A stretch of DNA of 64,000 bases from Bradyrhizobium sp. CB82 (GTDB lineage: Bacteria > Pseudomonadota > Alphaproteobacteria > Rhizobiales > Xanthobacteraceae), in contig NZ_CP121650.1 in NCBI RefSeq assembly GCF_029714405.1, forward strand, positions 8,933,001 to 8,997,000, written 5' to 3'. The notes under the pieces were generated by a model that was not told the DNA's origin, did not search any database, and worked only from the letters and a program-made list of their open reading frames with translations. Each line of letters begins with the position of its first letter. Position 1 is the stretch's first letter. The translations under genes were made by a program, and so were the position numbers. Positions 54,057 through 61,581 of this stretch are shown here, piece after piece.

Positions 54057-54736
54057 CGGCGATATCCCCCACCACCAAAGAGTCATTCGTCGAAACGCTG
54101 GCCGGACTGCGTTTCGATTCGGTCTTCAATCCCTACGCCGACGCCTGTCTCGATTTCGACGAGACCAACGCGCCGGCGATCAGGCGCCGCAACCTCGCGA
54201 TCGTGCTCGATGCGGCGCTCAAACACGGCGTGGACTCGCTCTGGATCGCGAGGGATCTCGGTTATCGCGGCGGCCGACGGACAGGGCTCGCGCTCACCGA
54301 CGAGATGCACCTGGCGGCGCACGCGAAACTCCTCGGCAGCAGCAGACTCAGACGCTCGACCAAAGGGCCCGCGATGGCCGAGCGCACGGCGAGAGTGATC
54401 TGGCACGCGCTCGATACGATCGGCAAGCCGGTGTTCCTGTGGAACGTCTTTCCGCTTCATCCGCACGCGGCGGGAGACCCGATGACGAACCGTTGTCATA
54501 GCCGAGCGGAACGGCAGGCCTGTAGACCGTTGCTCGTATGGCTGCTGGAGAACCTGCGTCCGCGGTCGGTGCTGGCCATCGGCCGGGACGCCCAGCTCGC
54601 GCTGGCCGATCTCGACATCCAGGCGCTACAGGTCCGGCATCCGAGCTACGGCGGGCAGTCGGAATTTCTGGAAGGAGTCTTCGCGCACTACGGCGTGGTC
54701 CCGCCGGACGAGGAGCGCACCGGTCAGTTGTTCTAA
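54053..54736 (+). CDS. Uracil-DNA-glycosylase-superfamily protein
   Basis: A 227-residue protein of the UDG superfamily branch with a GYRGGRRTGLALTDE motif, normally preceded by GEAP or GEAA. Here the preceding residues are WIARD, so the usual motif A acid is altered. The other landmarks are kept: LWNVFPLHPHAAG and the C-terminal HPSYGGQSEF, whose histidine is the usual motif B residue. It should remove uracil or a modified pyrimidine from DNA. Start and MazG stop overlap (ATGA), so pyrophosphohydrolase and glycosylase are made together. Confidence 0.78.
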   Translation: MTAISPTTKESFVETLAGLRFDSVFNPYADACLDFDETNAPAIRRRNLAIVLDAALKHGVDSLWIARDLGYRGGRRTGLALTDEMHLAAHAKLLGSSRLRRSTKGPAMAERTARVIWHALDTIGKPVFLWNVFPLHPHAAGDPMTNRCHSRAERQACRPLLVWLLENLRPRSVLAIGRDAQLALADLDIQALQVRHPSYGGQSEFLEGVFAHYGVVPPDEERTGQLF

Positions 54737-54738
54737 CC

Positions 54739-55521
54739 TCAAGCGTCCTCCATCTCGTCGGAAAGCAGCGCCGCGCATTCCGAATGGAGCCGATTCACTT
54801 CACCGCGCGTCGTAGTCCCCGTGTCCACCAGCGCATGCGTCGACAGAATCGAAAGCGAGCCGACGGTAACGCCTGCGCGTTCGGCGACGTACTGCATGAG
54901 CCGGCCGAGCCCGATGAGATTGCCGAGCAGCTTCTCGGTGTAGAAGTGATTGCGGTATACGGCGGAAAGCAGCAGGCGCTGCTCGCCGTCGAGCTTAAAG
55001 CTCATGTAGCTGAGACATTGCCCTCCCCGCGGCCGGCCTTCGGCGTCCTTGACGGGATTGTAGATCGGCAGCTCGTAGATGTTGCGAAACGGCCGGCCGC
55101 CGTCAACGTTGCGCTTCATCTTCAAAATCAGCCGCTCAAGGAGATTATCCACGTCGTCGACGATGGGGTACGCGATCATGCGCTCGAAGTATCGTCCCCA
55201 ATCCTGCGGCGACCGCTTCAGCCGCGGGAACACCTTCTTCATATAGATATCGTAGAACGCCGGCGCGCCATGGTCCTCGTAGAGCGACTGCGGAAAGATG
55301 GTGTTGGCGACCGTGCGCACCGGAAATCCCGTCTCGGTGTTCTCGGTCAGGAATTCATCGACCAACTCGATGGCCTCCCGATCGGCATCGGTCTCTGCCA
55401 ACGGGTCTTCGATGTCGATCAAGACATTGTGTGCCTCGTGTCCCGGCGCTGCCTCAACGGCCTGCGATGCCGCCAACCACGCTTCGACGCACCTAGGCCG
55501 CGAGATTCTTTCCAGGAACAT
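54739..55521 (-). CDS. Thymidylate-synthase-like protein
   Basis: A 260-residue protein whose second half recalls thymidylate synthase: RPRGGQCLSYMSFKL, where Cys169 takes the place of the catalytic cysteine, then YRNHFYTEKLLGNLIGLGRL and MQYVAERAGVTVGSLSILS. The usual RSxD phosphate-binding motif is changed (YRNH), so dUMP methylation is doubtful. It may bind or modify another pyrimidine nucleotide. The start overlaps the papain-like gene by 29 bp, making it the last gene of the tight operon. It converges on the glycosylase gene with a 2-bp gap. Confidence 0.6.
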   Translation of the reverse strand: MFLERISRPRCVEAWLAASQAVEAAPGHEAHNVLIDIEDPLAETDADREAIELVDEFLTENTETGFPVRTVANTIFPQSLYEDHGAPAFYDIYMKKVFPRLKRSPQDWGRYFERMIAYPIVDDVDNLLERLILKMKRNVDGGRPFRNIYELPIYNPVKDAEGRPRGGQCLSYMSFKLDGEQRLLLSAVYRNHFYTEKLLGNLIGLGRLMQYVAERAGVTVGSLSILSTHALVDTGTTTRGEVNRLHSECAALLSDEMEDA

Positions 55522-56176
55522 GCACTTCCTCCTCCAAAACCACCGTGCGCCTCAGTCTCGGCGCCAGAAAATCCTCGGACAGCCAGCCGTAGCCGTCCAT
55601 GCCCCACTCGTCGCCCCAACTATTCCTGACGAGAATCGCGCGCTTGCCGCCGATGCGCGCGTGGCCAACTGCGACCACGGCATGGGCCCGCGCCGGATCC
55701 GGCGTTTCGCCAGGCCGCTCTTCGACGATTCCATTCCGGTCCGGCTCATAGAACGCGTCGGAAAGAAACAGCAACACGACGGCCGGCAAGCCGGCATCGA
55801 GTTGGGCGACGATCCCGGCCAACTTGTCCGACTTCGCTTCGCCGTTGCGCCTGAACACCGACAGCCCGGACGGCGGGCCGTAGGCGTCGAGATCGGCGGG
55901 CAGGTCGTCGAGATACGGCCAATCGGTTTCGATCGGCTGCCCGTCGACCCGCAACGTGGTCAGCACCGAACTCAGCAGAGCCGGTTTCGTCGGGGCTCGT
56001 CCCGCTCGGCGCTGAGCGTGATAGAAGACGAATTCGCAGGACAGCGGCTTCCACGGTTGTCGAAGTGCGGCATGGGCGTCGCTCACGGCGAACGCGAGGC
56101 AAGTCGGGCGCGGCCCTTGATCGCGAATTGGCCCGAAGCTTGACCTCAGATCCTTCAGAACGTCGATCTTCGCCAT
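55493..56176 (-). CDS. Papain-like cysteine protease (C1)
   Basis: A 227-residue protein, about the size of a bare C1 catalytic domain. The papain tetrad is complete: oxyanion Gln20 and Cys26 in IRDQGPRPTCLAFAVSDAH, His165 in RAHAVVAVGHA, and Asn185 in LVRNSWGDEWGMDGYGW. There is no signal peptide and no inhibitory propeptide, so it would be active in the cytoplasm unless held in check. The gene directly upstream encodes a chagasin-like inhibitor of this enzyme class. Its ATG shares one base with the upstream stop. Confidence 0.92.
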   Translation of the reverse strand: MAKIDVLKDLRSSFGPIRDQGPRPTCLAFAVSDAHAALRQPWKPLSCEFVFYHAQRRAGRAPTKPALLSSVLTTLRVDGQPIETDWPYLDDLPADLDAYGPPSGLSVFRRNGEAKSDKLAGIVAQLDAGLPAVVLLFLSDAFYEPDRNGIVEERPGETPDPARAHAVVAVGHARIGGKRAILVRNSWGDEWGMDGYGWLSEDFLAPRLRRTVVLEEEVHVPGKNLAA

Positions 56177-57192
56177 CAGGCAGCCTCGAGCCTTTGCCGG
56201 TGCTGTTGGCGCTGATCCTTGAACCAGCCTTGGGCTTCTGCACCTTCCAGGCTGTAACTAACCTTGAATACGTTCAACGGCTTCGTCGGCTGCCACGGCC
56301 GCATTTCGGCAAGCCGAAGCTCGCCCGATTTCCGGTCTCGTGCCGCGGCTGTTATCTGCCGCAACGTGGGCCCGCCGACACCGTCGGCATCCAGCGGTTC
56401 ACGGCCATCGGCGACCACCGCCAACGCCTCGCCGTCGATCGTCTGGACGCGCCACAGATAGCCCGACCCACTGTGCTCGGGCAGCCTGACGACGAGCAGA
56501 TCCTGCGGACCGCCCTCGATCCTCATGTCGGCGTCCCGATCGGTGAGCAGCCACACGTCGCCGCGATAGCTTTCGGGCTCGTAACCCCGAAGGATCTTCT
56601 GCTTGATCTTCTTGACCTGCACGCCGGCCAAGGCCGAGGCCGCCTTGCGATCGAACACGTCGTAACGGTGAAGCGTCCACACCGTCGCCTCGTAGCTCGT
56701 TCCGACGCGCAGCGCCAATTGATAGATATTGACCGGATCCGTCAGGTCCTCGTCGGTCCAGTCCTGCCGTTCGCAATGATAGTCCACGAGCCAGCGAGGC
56801 AGTAGATAAGCGGCGGCGAAGGCCTCGGCCTCCACTTCCTGCGGGTTGTCACCCTTTCGCGCCTGAAAGGGCGCGCGCCTCAGCATGTCCTCGTCGTCGA
56901 GGCTCGGCTGGTGGCCAAGATAGTGATGACCGAGTTCGTGAGCGGCAGTGAACCTCTGCTGGTTCCTCGGGCGCTGCGTCGTTATCAGGATGCCCGGCGA
57001 AGGTTCGCGGAGATAGACCCCGAGCAAACCGTCGAGCTTTGTGAACAACAACGGCACGTCCAGTTTCGCGATCGAACCGAATACGTCGACGCGACCGGCA
57101 CCTCGTATGACGCTCGCCTGCACGGCTAGGTCGCGGTGCAGTCGTCCCGCCTCCAGCGTGGCCTTGCGGATCGACGAGGCGTAATCGGCCAT
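56176..57192 (-). CDS. ImmA/IrrE metallopeptidase fused to a chagasin-like inhibitor domain
   Basis: The protein has 338 residues. The N-terminal peptidase has HELGH at 85-89 (FTAAHELGHHYLGH) and the third zinc ligand Glu in EVEAEAFAAAYLLP (about 122-126). The C-terminal about 95 residues carry the three loops of chagasin/I42 inhibitors of papain-like proteases: a GSGYLW loop (243-248) where chagasin has NPTTGYxW, GVGG (272-275) and RPW (299-301). ImmA-type peptidases normally cleave XRE repressors, and one is encoded just upstream. The inhibitor half probably clamps the papain-like protease encoded downstream. The fusion would tie both in one switch. The inhibitor call is mine, from motif order. 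Confidence 0.85.
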   Translation of the reverse strand: MADYASSIRKATLEAGRLHRDLAVQASVIRGAGRVDVFGSIAKLDVPLLFTKLDGLLGVYLREPSPGILITTQRPRNQQRFTAAHELGHHYLGHQPSLDDEDMLRRAPFQARKGDNPQEVEAEAFAAAYLLPRWLVDYHCERQDWTDEDLTDPVNIYQLALRVGTSYEATVWTLHRYDVFDRKAASALAGVQVKKIKQKILRGYEPESYRGDVWLLTDRDADMRIEGGPQDLLVVRLPEHSGSGYLWRVQTIDGEALAVVADGREPLDADGVGGPTLRQITAAARDRKSGELRLAEMRPWQPTKPLNVFKVSYSLEGAEAQGWFKDQRQQHRQRLEAA

Positions 57193-57558
57193 CTATTCGC
57201 TCTTTCCCGATCGCATCTTCAGGAAATCGGCGAACCGGCCGAGCTCCTCGCGATCCTTCGGGGAGAGCTTCGCGGCCTGACGCGCCAAGTGCGTCACGTC
57301 GGGCGAAAATGCGGCGCCCGCGTCTTCCTCGCCGCCCGTAAAGTGCGCGATAGGCTGCCTGTACAGATCAGCGAGACGTTTCAGTTCAAGCACATCGACC
57401 TTGCGCTGACCGCTTTCGATGTTGGTGACCGCCGTGCGCGGCACGTCGAGGAAGCTCGCGACCTCGTCCTGAGAAAAGCCGACGTACTCGCGGGCCGTAC
57501 GCAGCTTTTCGCCGAGACGCCGCCGCTGGGCTTCGCTATCGCGCGGCTCCGAGCTCAT
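57193..57558 (-). CDS. XRE-family repressor
   Basis: A 121-residue protein with a helix-turn-helix at about 15-70 (LGEKLRTAREYVGFSQDEVA, then DVPRTAVTNIESGQRKVD) and a helical C-terminus ending DFLKMRSGKSE. XRE proteins next to ImmA/IrrE genes are usually the repressor that the peptidase cuts. It abuts the ImmA gene without gap and overlaps the carrier-protein gene by 4 bp. The likely operator is the inverted repeat at 57940-57966. Confidence 0.9.
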   Translation of the reverse strand: MSSEPRDSEAQRRRLGEKLRTAREYVGFSQDEVASFLDVPRTAVTNIESGQRKVDVLELKRLADLYRQPIAHFTGGEEDAGAAFSPDVTHLARQAAKLSPKDREELGRFADFLKMRSGKSE

Positions 57559-57899
57559 GCCTTCACTCCGGCGTAGTGTTTACCCCATTTCTTCTCCACC
57601 CTGCCGACCACGTGCTTCACGGCGGCCGCGATGGAGCCGTATCCTCCGGCCTTGACCACCGACTCGGTGACCTTGAACGGCAGAAGATCGTCGAGCACCG
57701 CAATCAGTTCGACCACGGTCAGCGAGTCCAGTTCGATCGACATGATGACGACGGCCTCGTCGTCCTTTGGCAGCGGCAACCCCTTTCGCCGATACCTGCG
57801 CCGGACCGCCCGGACCAGTTCCTCTTGCAGGACTGCCGCAAGTTCGGTGGCGGGGTAAACCGGAACCTTGGTGACTGCGGGAGCCGTGATCGTTGCCAT
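57555..57899 (-). CDS. Acyl-carrier-like protein
   Basis: A 114-residue carrier protein with the phosphopantetheine serine at Ser59 in MSIELDSLTVVELIAVL. The N-terminus is longer and more basic than in fatty-acid ACP (EELVRAVRRRYRRKGLPLPK). It is the first gene of the five-gene leftward operon. The divergent gene encodes a holo-ACP synthase, so the protein can be activated inside the module. No acyl-activating or condensing enzyme is present, so it may serve as a sensor, scaffold or regulated switch rather than in synthesis. Confidence 0.85.
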   Translation of the reverse strand: MATITAPAVTKVPVYPATELAAVLQEELVRAVRRRYRRKGLPLPKDDEAVVIMSIELDSLTVVELIAVLDDLLPFKVTESVVKAGGYGSIAAAVKHVVGRVEKKWGKHYAGVKA

Positions 57900-57939
57900 G
57901 TTGGCCTCCTTGCCGGTAGATGATAACAATGAATGTCCG

Positions 57940-57966
57940 AAAATCAAACATATTCTGTCTGATTTT
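57940..57966. promoter_or_regulatory. Inverted-repeat operator between carrier-protein and AcpS genes
   Basis: AAAATCAAACA (57940-57950), spacer TATTC, TGTCTGATTTT (57956-57966): an 11-bp inverted repeat with one mismatch. It is centred in the 81-bp gap between the divergent starts (57899 and 57981), and the right arm runs into the ribosome site of AcpS. A dimeric XRE repressor binding here could control both directions. Confidence 0.7.
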
Positions 57967-57980
57967 TTTGGAGGTGGGCG

Positions 57981-58367
57981 CTGATAGTCGGCATCGGAAG
58001 TGACCTTTGCGAGCTCGAGCGGGTTGCCGACACGGTCGCAGATCGTGGCAAGACCTTGATAAATCGTCTTTTTACGTCGGCGGAACAGGCCCGCGCCTCG
58101 GCCGCATCGGAACCGGCCGCGACCTACGCGACCTGCTTCGCCGCAAAGGAGGCTTGCAGCAAGGCGTTGGGAACCGGGATCACCGAGCGCGTTAGATGGA
58201 CCGACATCGAGGTCCTGGTTGCGGCTGGGCGCCCCTACCTTCACTTGTCCGGAGGAGCGCTCAAGCGGGCTCGCAGATTGACGGGCGGCAGCGTTCCGAA
58301 AACTCATTTGAGCATCGTCTGCCGCGACGGGCTTGCGGCAGCCTTCGTCCTCATCGAGGCGGTTTGA
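57981..58367 (+). CDS. Holo-[acyl-carrier-protein] synthase, dedicated
   Basis: A 128-residue AcpS-type phosphopantetheinyl transferase: IVGIGSDLCELERVAD at the N-terminus (magnesium-binding Asp8) and the signature CFAAKEACSKALGTG. It moves phosphopantetheine from CoA to the carrier-protein serine. There is no ATG or GTG at the correct place. CTG at 57981 gives the standard beginning (M)IVGIGSDL and has GGAGG six bases upstream, so I call a CTG start. A shorter version from TTG 58056 would lose the catalytic aspartate. It is divergent from the carrier-protein operon. Confidence 0.85.
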   Translation: MIVGIGSDLCELERVADTVADRGKTLINRLFTSAEQARASAASEPAATYATCFAAKEACSKALGTGITERVRWTDIEVLVAAGRPYLHLSGGALKRARRLTGGSVPKTHLSIVCRDGLAAAFVLIEAV

Positions 58368-58444
58368 GAACGGGCCCGCGCGCGGGCGGATCCGGTTGCA
58401 GCCGATCTCGCGATCGGAAGGACGTTGGCTCAACCCGAGCCGGC

Positions 58445-59386
58445 CTACACCCGCGCGGAATAGCGGTCGTAGGCGGTGATGCGACGTGACAAGATTTCCA
58501 TGTCCGTCCGACGATAGATTTCCCGGCGCAGAAAGTCCGATTCGTCGTCTAGGCGATCCTCGGCGACATCGACGTACCAGGCTTTCGGCCGCCCATCGCT
58601 GCCGTCGCTCCAACGATAACCACGCGCCTTCAGGATTTCGCGGAGCTCGTACGGCGAATTGGTCGCCCAGATGCGGAAACGGGCGGCGCGCGCCGATTCC
58701 AGCAGCACATCCAGGCCGGTACGCCCGCTGCGCGGCAGAGGTCGCGAGAGGATCTCGATGCCAGCGAAACAATCATGGACCGCGCGGTGACCTTCGAAGA
58801 AAAGTCCATATCCGGTCGCGAGGTGCGTTAGCCTCGATCCCTCGAATCCTTCATCCCGCCAAGGCACCTCGTTGAGCGAGCAAGCCCAAGGGAGCGCCGC
58901 GAAGCCTTCGCAGAACCGTTCAGAGAACTGACGGTCGAAACCGGCATTGTGCGCGATGACGACGGCAGCTTGGTCCAGGTATTCGTGGACCTTCTTCACG
59001 TCGATGACGTGTCCGGCGACCATCTCGTCGGTCAAGCCGGTCAATGCCGTCACCGTCGGCGGAATCGCACGACCAGGATCGCGAAGTGCAGAGAAAGGCG
59101 GAAGAACCGACAGGACATTTCCGGACATGTCGTAGTCGAAGCCGACCATCGCAAGCTCGATGATCTCGTCGTTGACCACGTCCAATCCCGTCGTTTCGAC
59201 GTCCAGAAAGACGGCTCTTCTCGTGGAACAGCCAGGCGATGACGGGAGGCTTGCGCGTTGCTCGATGCGCCTTAGGACGCGATAACGCCCAGACGCTTCA
59301 AGTTCTCGCGCTGCCTGCTCCAATTTGTCGTCGGAGAAGAGACTGCCCTGGTCGTAGTTCGCAATGCTAATAAGACACCGCCCCAA
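58445..59386 (-). CDS. DEDDh 3'-5' exonuclease (DnaQ-like)
   Basis: A 313-residue protein. The exonuclease domain at about 58-215 has FLDVETTGLD (Asp62, Glu64), IAHNAGFDRQFSERFC (Asp151) and FFEGHRAVHDCFAG (His200, Asp205). The C-terminal 100 residues (IWATNSPYELREILKARGYR) are an accessory domain seen in some DnaQ-like proteins. It degrades single-stranded ends of DNA or RNA. The start is uncertain: the frame begins at TTG 59386 without a good ribosome site. It is the last gene of the leftward run from 62435, though a 229-bp gap separates it from its neighbour. Confidence 0.85.
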   Translation of the reverse strand: MGRCLISIANYDQGSLFSDDKLEQAARELEASGRYRVLRRIEQRASLPSSPGCSTRRAVFLDVETTGLDVVNDEIIELAMVGFDYDMSGNVLSVLPPFSALRDPGRAIPPTVTALTGLTDEMVAGHVIDVKKVHEYLDQAAVVIAHNAGFDRQFSERFCEGFAALPWACSLNEVPWRDEGFEGSRLTHLATGYGLFFEGHRAVHDCFAGIEILSRPLPRSGRTGLDVLLESARAARFRIWATNSPYELREILKARGYRWSDGSDGRPKAWYVDVAEDRLDDESDFLRREIYRRTDMEILSRRITAYDRYSARV

Positions 59387-59615
59387 TCACATCGGTGTCT
59401 TTTTGTAACCAATAAAAGGCTGCCCGTCAAGCCGGTGCAAGCTTCATCGAAGTTATGATTCCGCGCTTGTCCGCCGAAGCAACTTCTCTGGTCGCGGTGC
59501 AAGATGTTATGGCCTTCAAGGGCATCATCTTCACCTTCAATCATGAGATGGAATGGAGCCGCCGCGAGCGGGAGGCCGCATCATTCACGTTCACCCGCTC
59601 GACTTCGCCTCCAAA

Positions 59616-60152
59616 TCACCTCAGGCGCCGATCAGGCAAAGCCCGCAATTCACGAGCCAACGGGTCGAAAGCGCTCGGTTTGGCTTCGATCATTTCGCCG
59701 TAGACGTCGATCGCTTCGTTTGCCAACTGCGTGCCCATGGCGACCATCCCCGCAACGTCGCTGTGAGTGCAGATCACAGCGACATCTGCCGCGATGACGC
59801 CGACGAACTCGTCGGCTGCCCCGAATATGTAGCTCAGGTTCTTCGGCTTCATCTCGATCAAGAGATGCGTGAAGCTCGCCGCCCACATCGGATTAGCTTC
59901 GATGCAATACACCCTGCGTGCGATGGCGGCCATGTAGAGCGATAGCAAGCCGATTCCGCCGCCGATCTCGACAACCACTTTGTCTCGGATCCGATCTTCG
60001 ATGCGGGCGGCGATCGAAGCGGCGATCTCGGCGTCAGTCACGGTAAGATTGGCGGCAGAACGGATGTTGTGTCGTTCGGCGTACGATTCGTACGCCTGCG
60101 AGGATTCAACCGTTCTACGGACGGCTTCCAACATTTGACTGATTTCAGACAT
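59616..60152 (-). CDS. Methyltransferase-fold protein
   Basis: A 178-residue protein with a SAM-site-like VVVEIGGGIGLLSLYMAAIA (about 58-77) and VYCIEANPMWAASFTHLL, the acidic end of strand 2. It is shorter than most class I methyltransferases and lacks a clear catalytic motif (no DPPY/NPPY), so it could methylate a small molecule or protein, or be a SAM-binding sensor. It belongs to the leftward run. Confidence 0.65.
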   Translation of the reverse strand: MSEISQMLEAVRRTVESSQAYESYAERHNIRSAANLTVTDAEIAASIAARIEDRIRDKVVVEIGGGIGLLSLYMAAIARRVYCIEANPMWAASFTHLLIEMKPKNLSYIFGAADEFVGVIAADVAVICTHSDVAGMVAMGTQLANEAIDVYGEMIEAKPSAFDPLARELRALPDRRLR

Positions 60153-60228
60153 GAGAAGACTTTCTTCGCTGCAGCAGGCGGGCCATTAGTCCACGGCCCA
60201 GCCGGCCGCAATCAGATCCTCGATAGTT

Positions 60229-60471
60229 TCATAAGCACCGATTTCTTCGCCCAGATTGCTGCGGACCTTTGATGCCGCCGGGCGAAACTTCGTCAGAAGC
60301 GATAACGCCGAAGGCCCACTCTGACGTTCCTACCCGCTTCATCTCCAGTCGATGCGGATTGGGCCACGTTTTCGTATCCAGTCCTATCCAGCGGACGCGA
60401 TCCGCGCGAGCCTGATCCAACATGCTGTCCCCCATAGAGTTGATTAAGTCGACGATCGTCTGGTCGATCAC
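60229..60471 (-). CDS. Small hypothetical protein
   Basis: About 80 residues from GTG 60471 (VIDQTIVDLINSMGDSML, then MKRVGTSEWAFGVIASDEVS). The starting GTG lies 5 bp after the stop of the gene at 60477. No family recognised; the C-terminal tail is basic and may extend beyond the real domain. Confidence 0.45.
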   Translation of the reverse strand: MIDQTIVDLINSMGDSMLDQARADRVRWIGLDTKTWPNPHRLEMKRVGTSEWAFGVIASDEVSPGGIKGPQQSGRRNRCL

Positions 60472-60476
60472 CGCAA

Positions 60477-60734
60477 TCAGCGGATCATGACGCCATGTTG
60501 CGCGGCAAGGGCAGCGCCAATGCGCGTGAAGTGGATCTGATGGTTGTGCGGATCGACCTCTTCGACATAGAGCAGGACTTGCCTTTTCAATTGCGTCAGT
60601 CGGCCTTTGTCTTCGGGCGAGAACGGCATCAGACCTTCGATCGGCGGCATCCCGTCCCAATGCCGCGCTTCGCCGGCTATGTACAAGAACAGCCTCAGCG
60701 TATCCGGCTCCAGCTTCACGGTAACTTCAGTCAT
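60477..60734 (-). CDS. Small hypothetical protein
   Basis: An 85-residue protein: MTEVTVKLEPDTLRLFLYIA at the start and HNHQIHFTRIGAALAAQHGV near the end. The ATG at 60734 follows an AAGGGAAAAAAG-type ribosome site. Not recognised; possibly a small regulatory or toxin-neutralising protein of the island. Confidence 0.55.
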   Translation of the reverse strand: MTEVTVKLEPDTLRLFLYIAGEARHWDGMPPIEGLMPFSPEDKGRLTQLKRQVLLYVEEVDPHNHQIHFTRIGAALAAQHGVMIR

Positions 60735-60878
60735 CTTTTTTCCCTTCGACGTCGAGCAGCCCTGCGGCGCACACGCGATGATGCGATCGATAGCGGGTAG
60801 ACATCGATCCCGACCTTGAACGATAGAAGATCGTGTTTCCTGGCCAAGAAGTGGCACAGGCCACCTACGCAACAGGTG

Positions 60879-61553
60879 TTACGGTCGTCGGCCATGTAGC
60901 GCCACGACTTCGTCCAGGCTCGCAGCTGTACCCGCCATCGTGGCATCCAGATGGGCGGCGAAGCGAAGCAGCGCCTTGGGCGAGTAGATAATGCCGCCAA
61001 ACGGAGTGTCGCTCTTGGTCGGCCATTGCGAGGGTTCGGAAGAGTAGATGCGTTGGCGTCCACCCTTGCCCTGTTCGATAGCACCAAAGAGGTGGCTGGC
61101 TCGCTCGTCGCTCCACGCCATGGTAATCGACACGCCCTTGAGCTTTTTGGTCGTTCCGCGTGCCGCTTGCCACATATTCTTCAAAACGGCCGCGAGATCG
61201 CTGCCAAAGGAATACGCCGCTTCCTCGGGGAAGAGATTGAACCTGTCCGCTACCGGCTCCGCCGGGTCTCCGATCTCGAACTCGAAGGGCATCGTAGACA
61301 GACGTCTCGTTACCCGCAGAATGGAGGCGGCTTCGGTCTGGCGCGACCCGATCGCCATCAATATCGCGGCCCCGTCGACGGCAAGGGCGTCCGAGTTATC
61401 CGCCAGATCGCAGGGCATCACGTTCGCATCGACCAAAGCGTCGACGGCGTTTACGATCAATTCGTCGCCTAGTTCGAGATTCCTAGCTGCCCCCTTTGAG
61501 AACGCATCGGTTCCAAACGCATCCCTTCTTGCCTGCTGCGCATTTTCGGACAT
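60879..61553 (-). CDS. Hypothetical island protein
   Basis: The protein has 224 residues and no known motif. The N-terminal segment is helical (NLELGDELIVNAVDALVDAN), the centre has IGDPAEPVADRFNLFPEEAA, and the C-terminal part TPFGGIIYSPKALLRFAAHL. CAGGTGA precedes the ATG. It lies 28 bp after the excisionase-like gene in the same run. Confidence 0.6.
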   Translation of the reverse strand: MSENAQQARRDAFGTDAFSKGAARNLELGDELIVNAVDALVDANVMPCDLADNSDALAVDGAAILMAIGSRQTEAASILRVTRRLSTMPFEFEIGDPAEPVADRFNLFPEEAAYSFGSDLAAVLKNMWQAARGTTKKLKGVSITMAWSDERASHLFGAIEQGKGGRQRIYSSEPSQWPTKSDTPFGGIIYSPKALLRFAAHLDATMAGTAASLDEVVALHGRRP

Positions 61554-61581
61554 CTATTCACCTGCGGTTTGTTGCGGCCGG

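Noticed and set aside
57555..58772. A 405-codon minus-strand protein covering the carrier-protein gene and its upstream region
   Set aside because: Only the last 114 codons resemble a protein family; the rest runs antisense through the AcpS gene and the operator.
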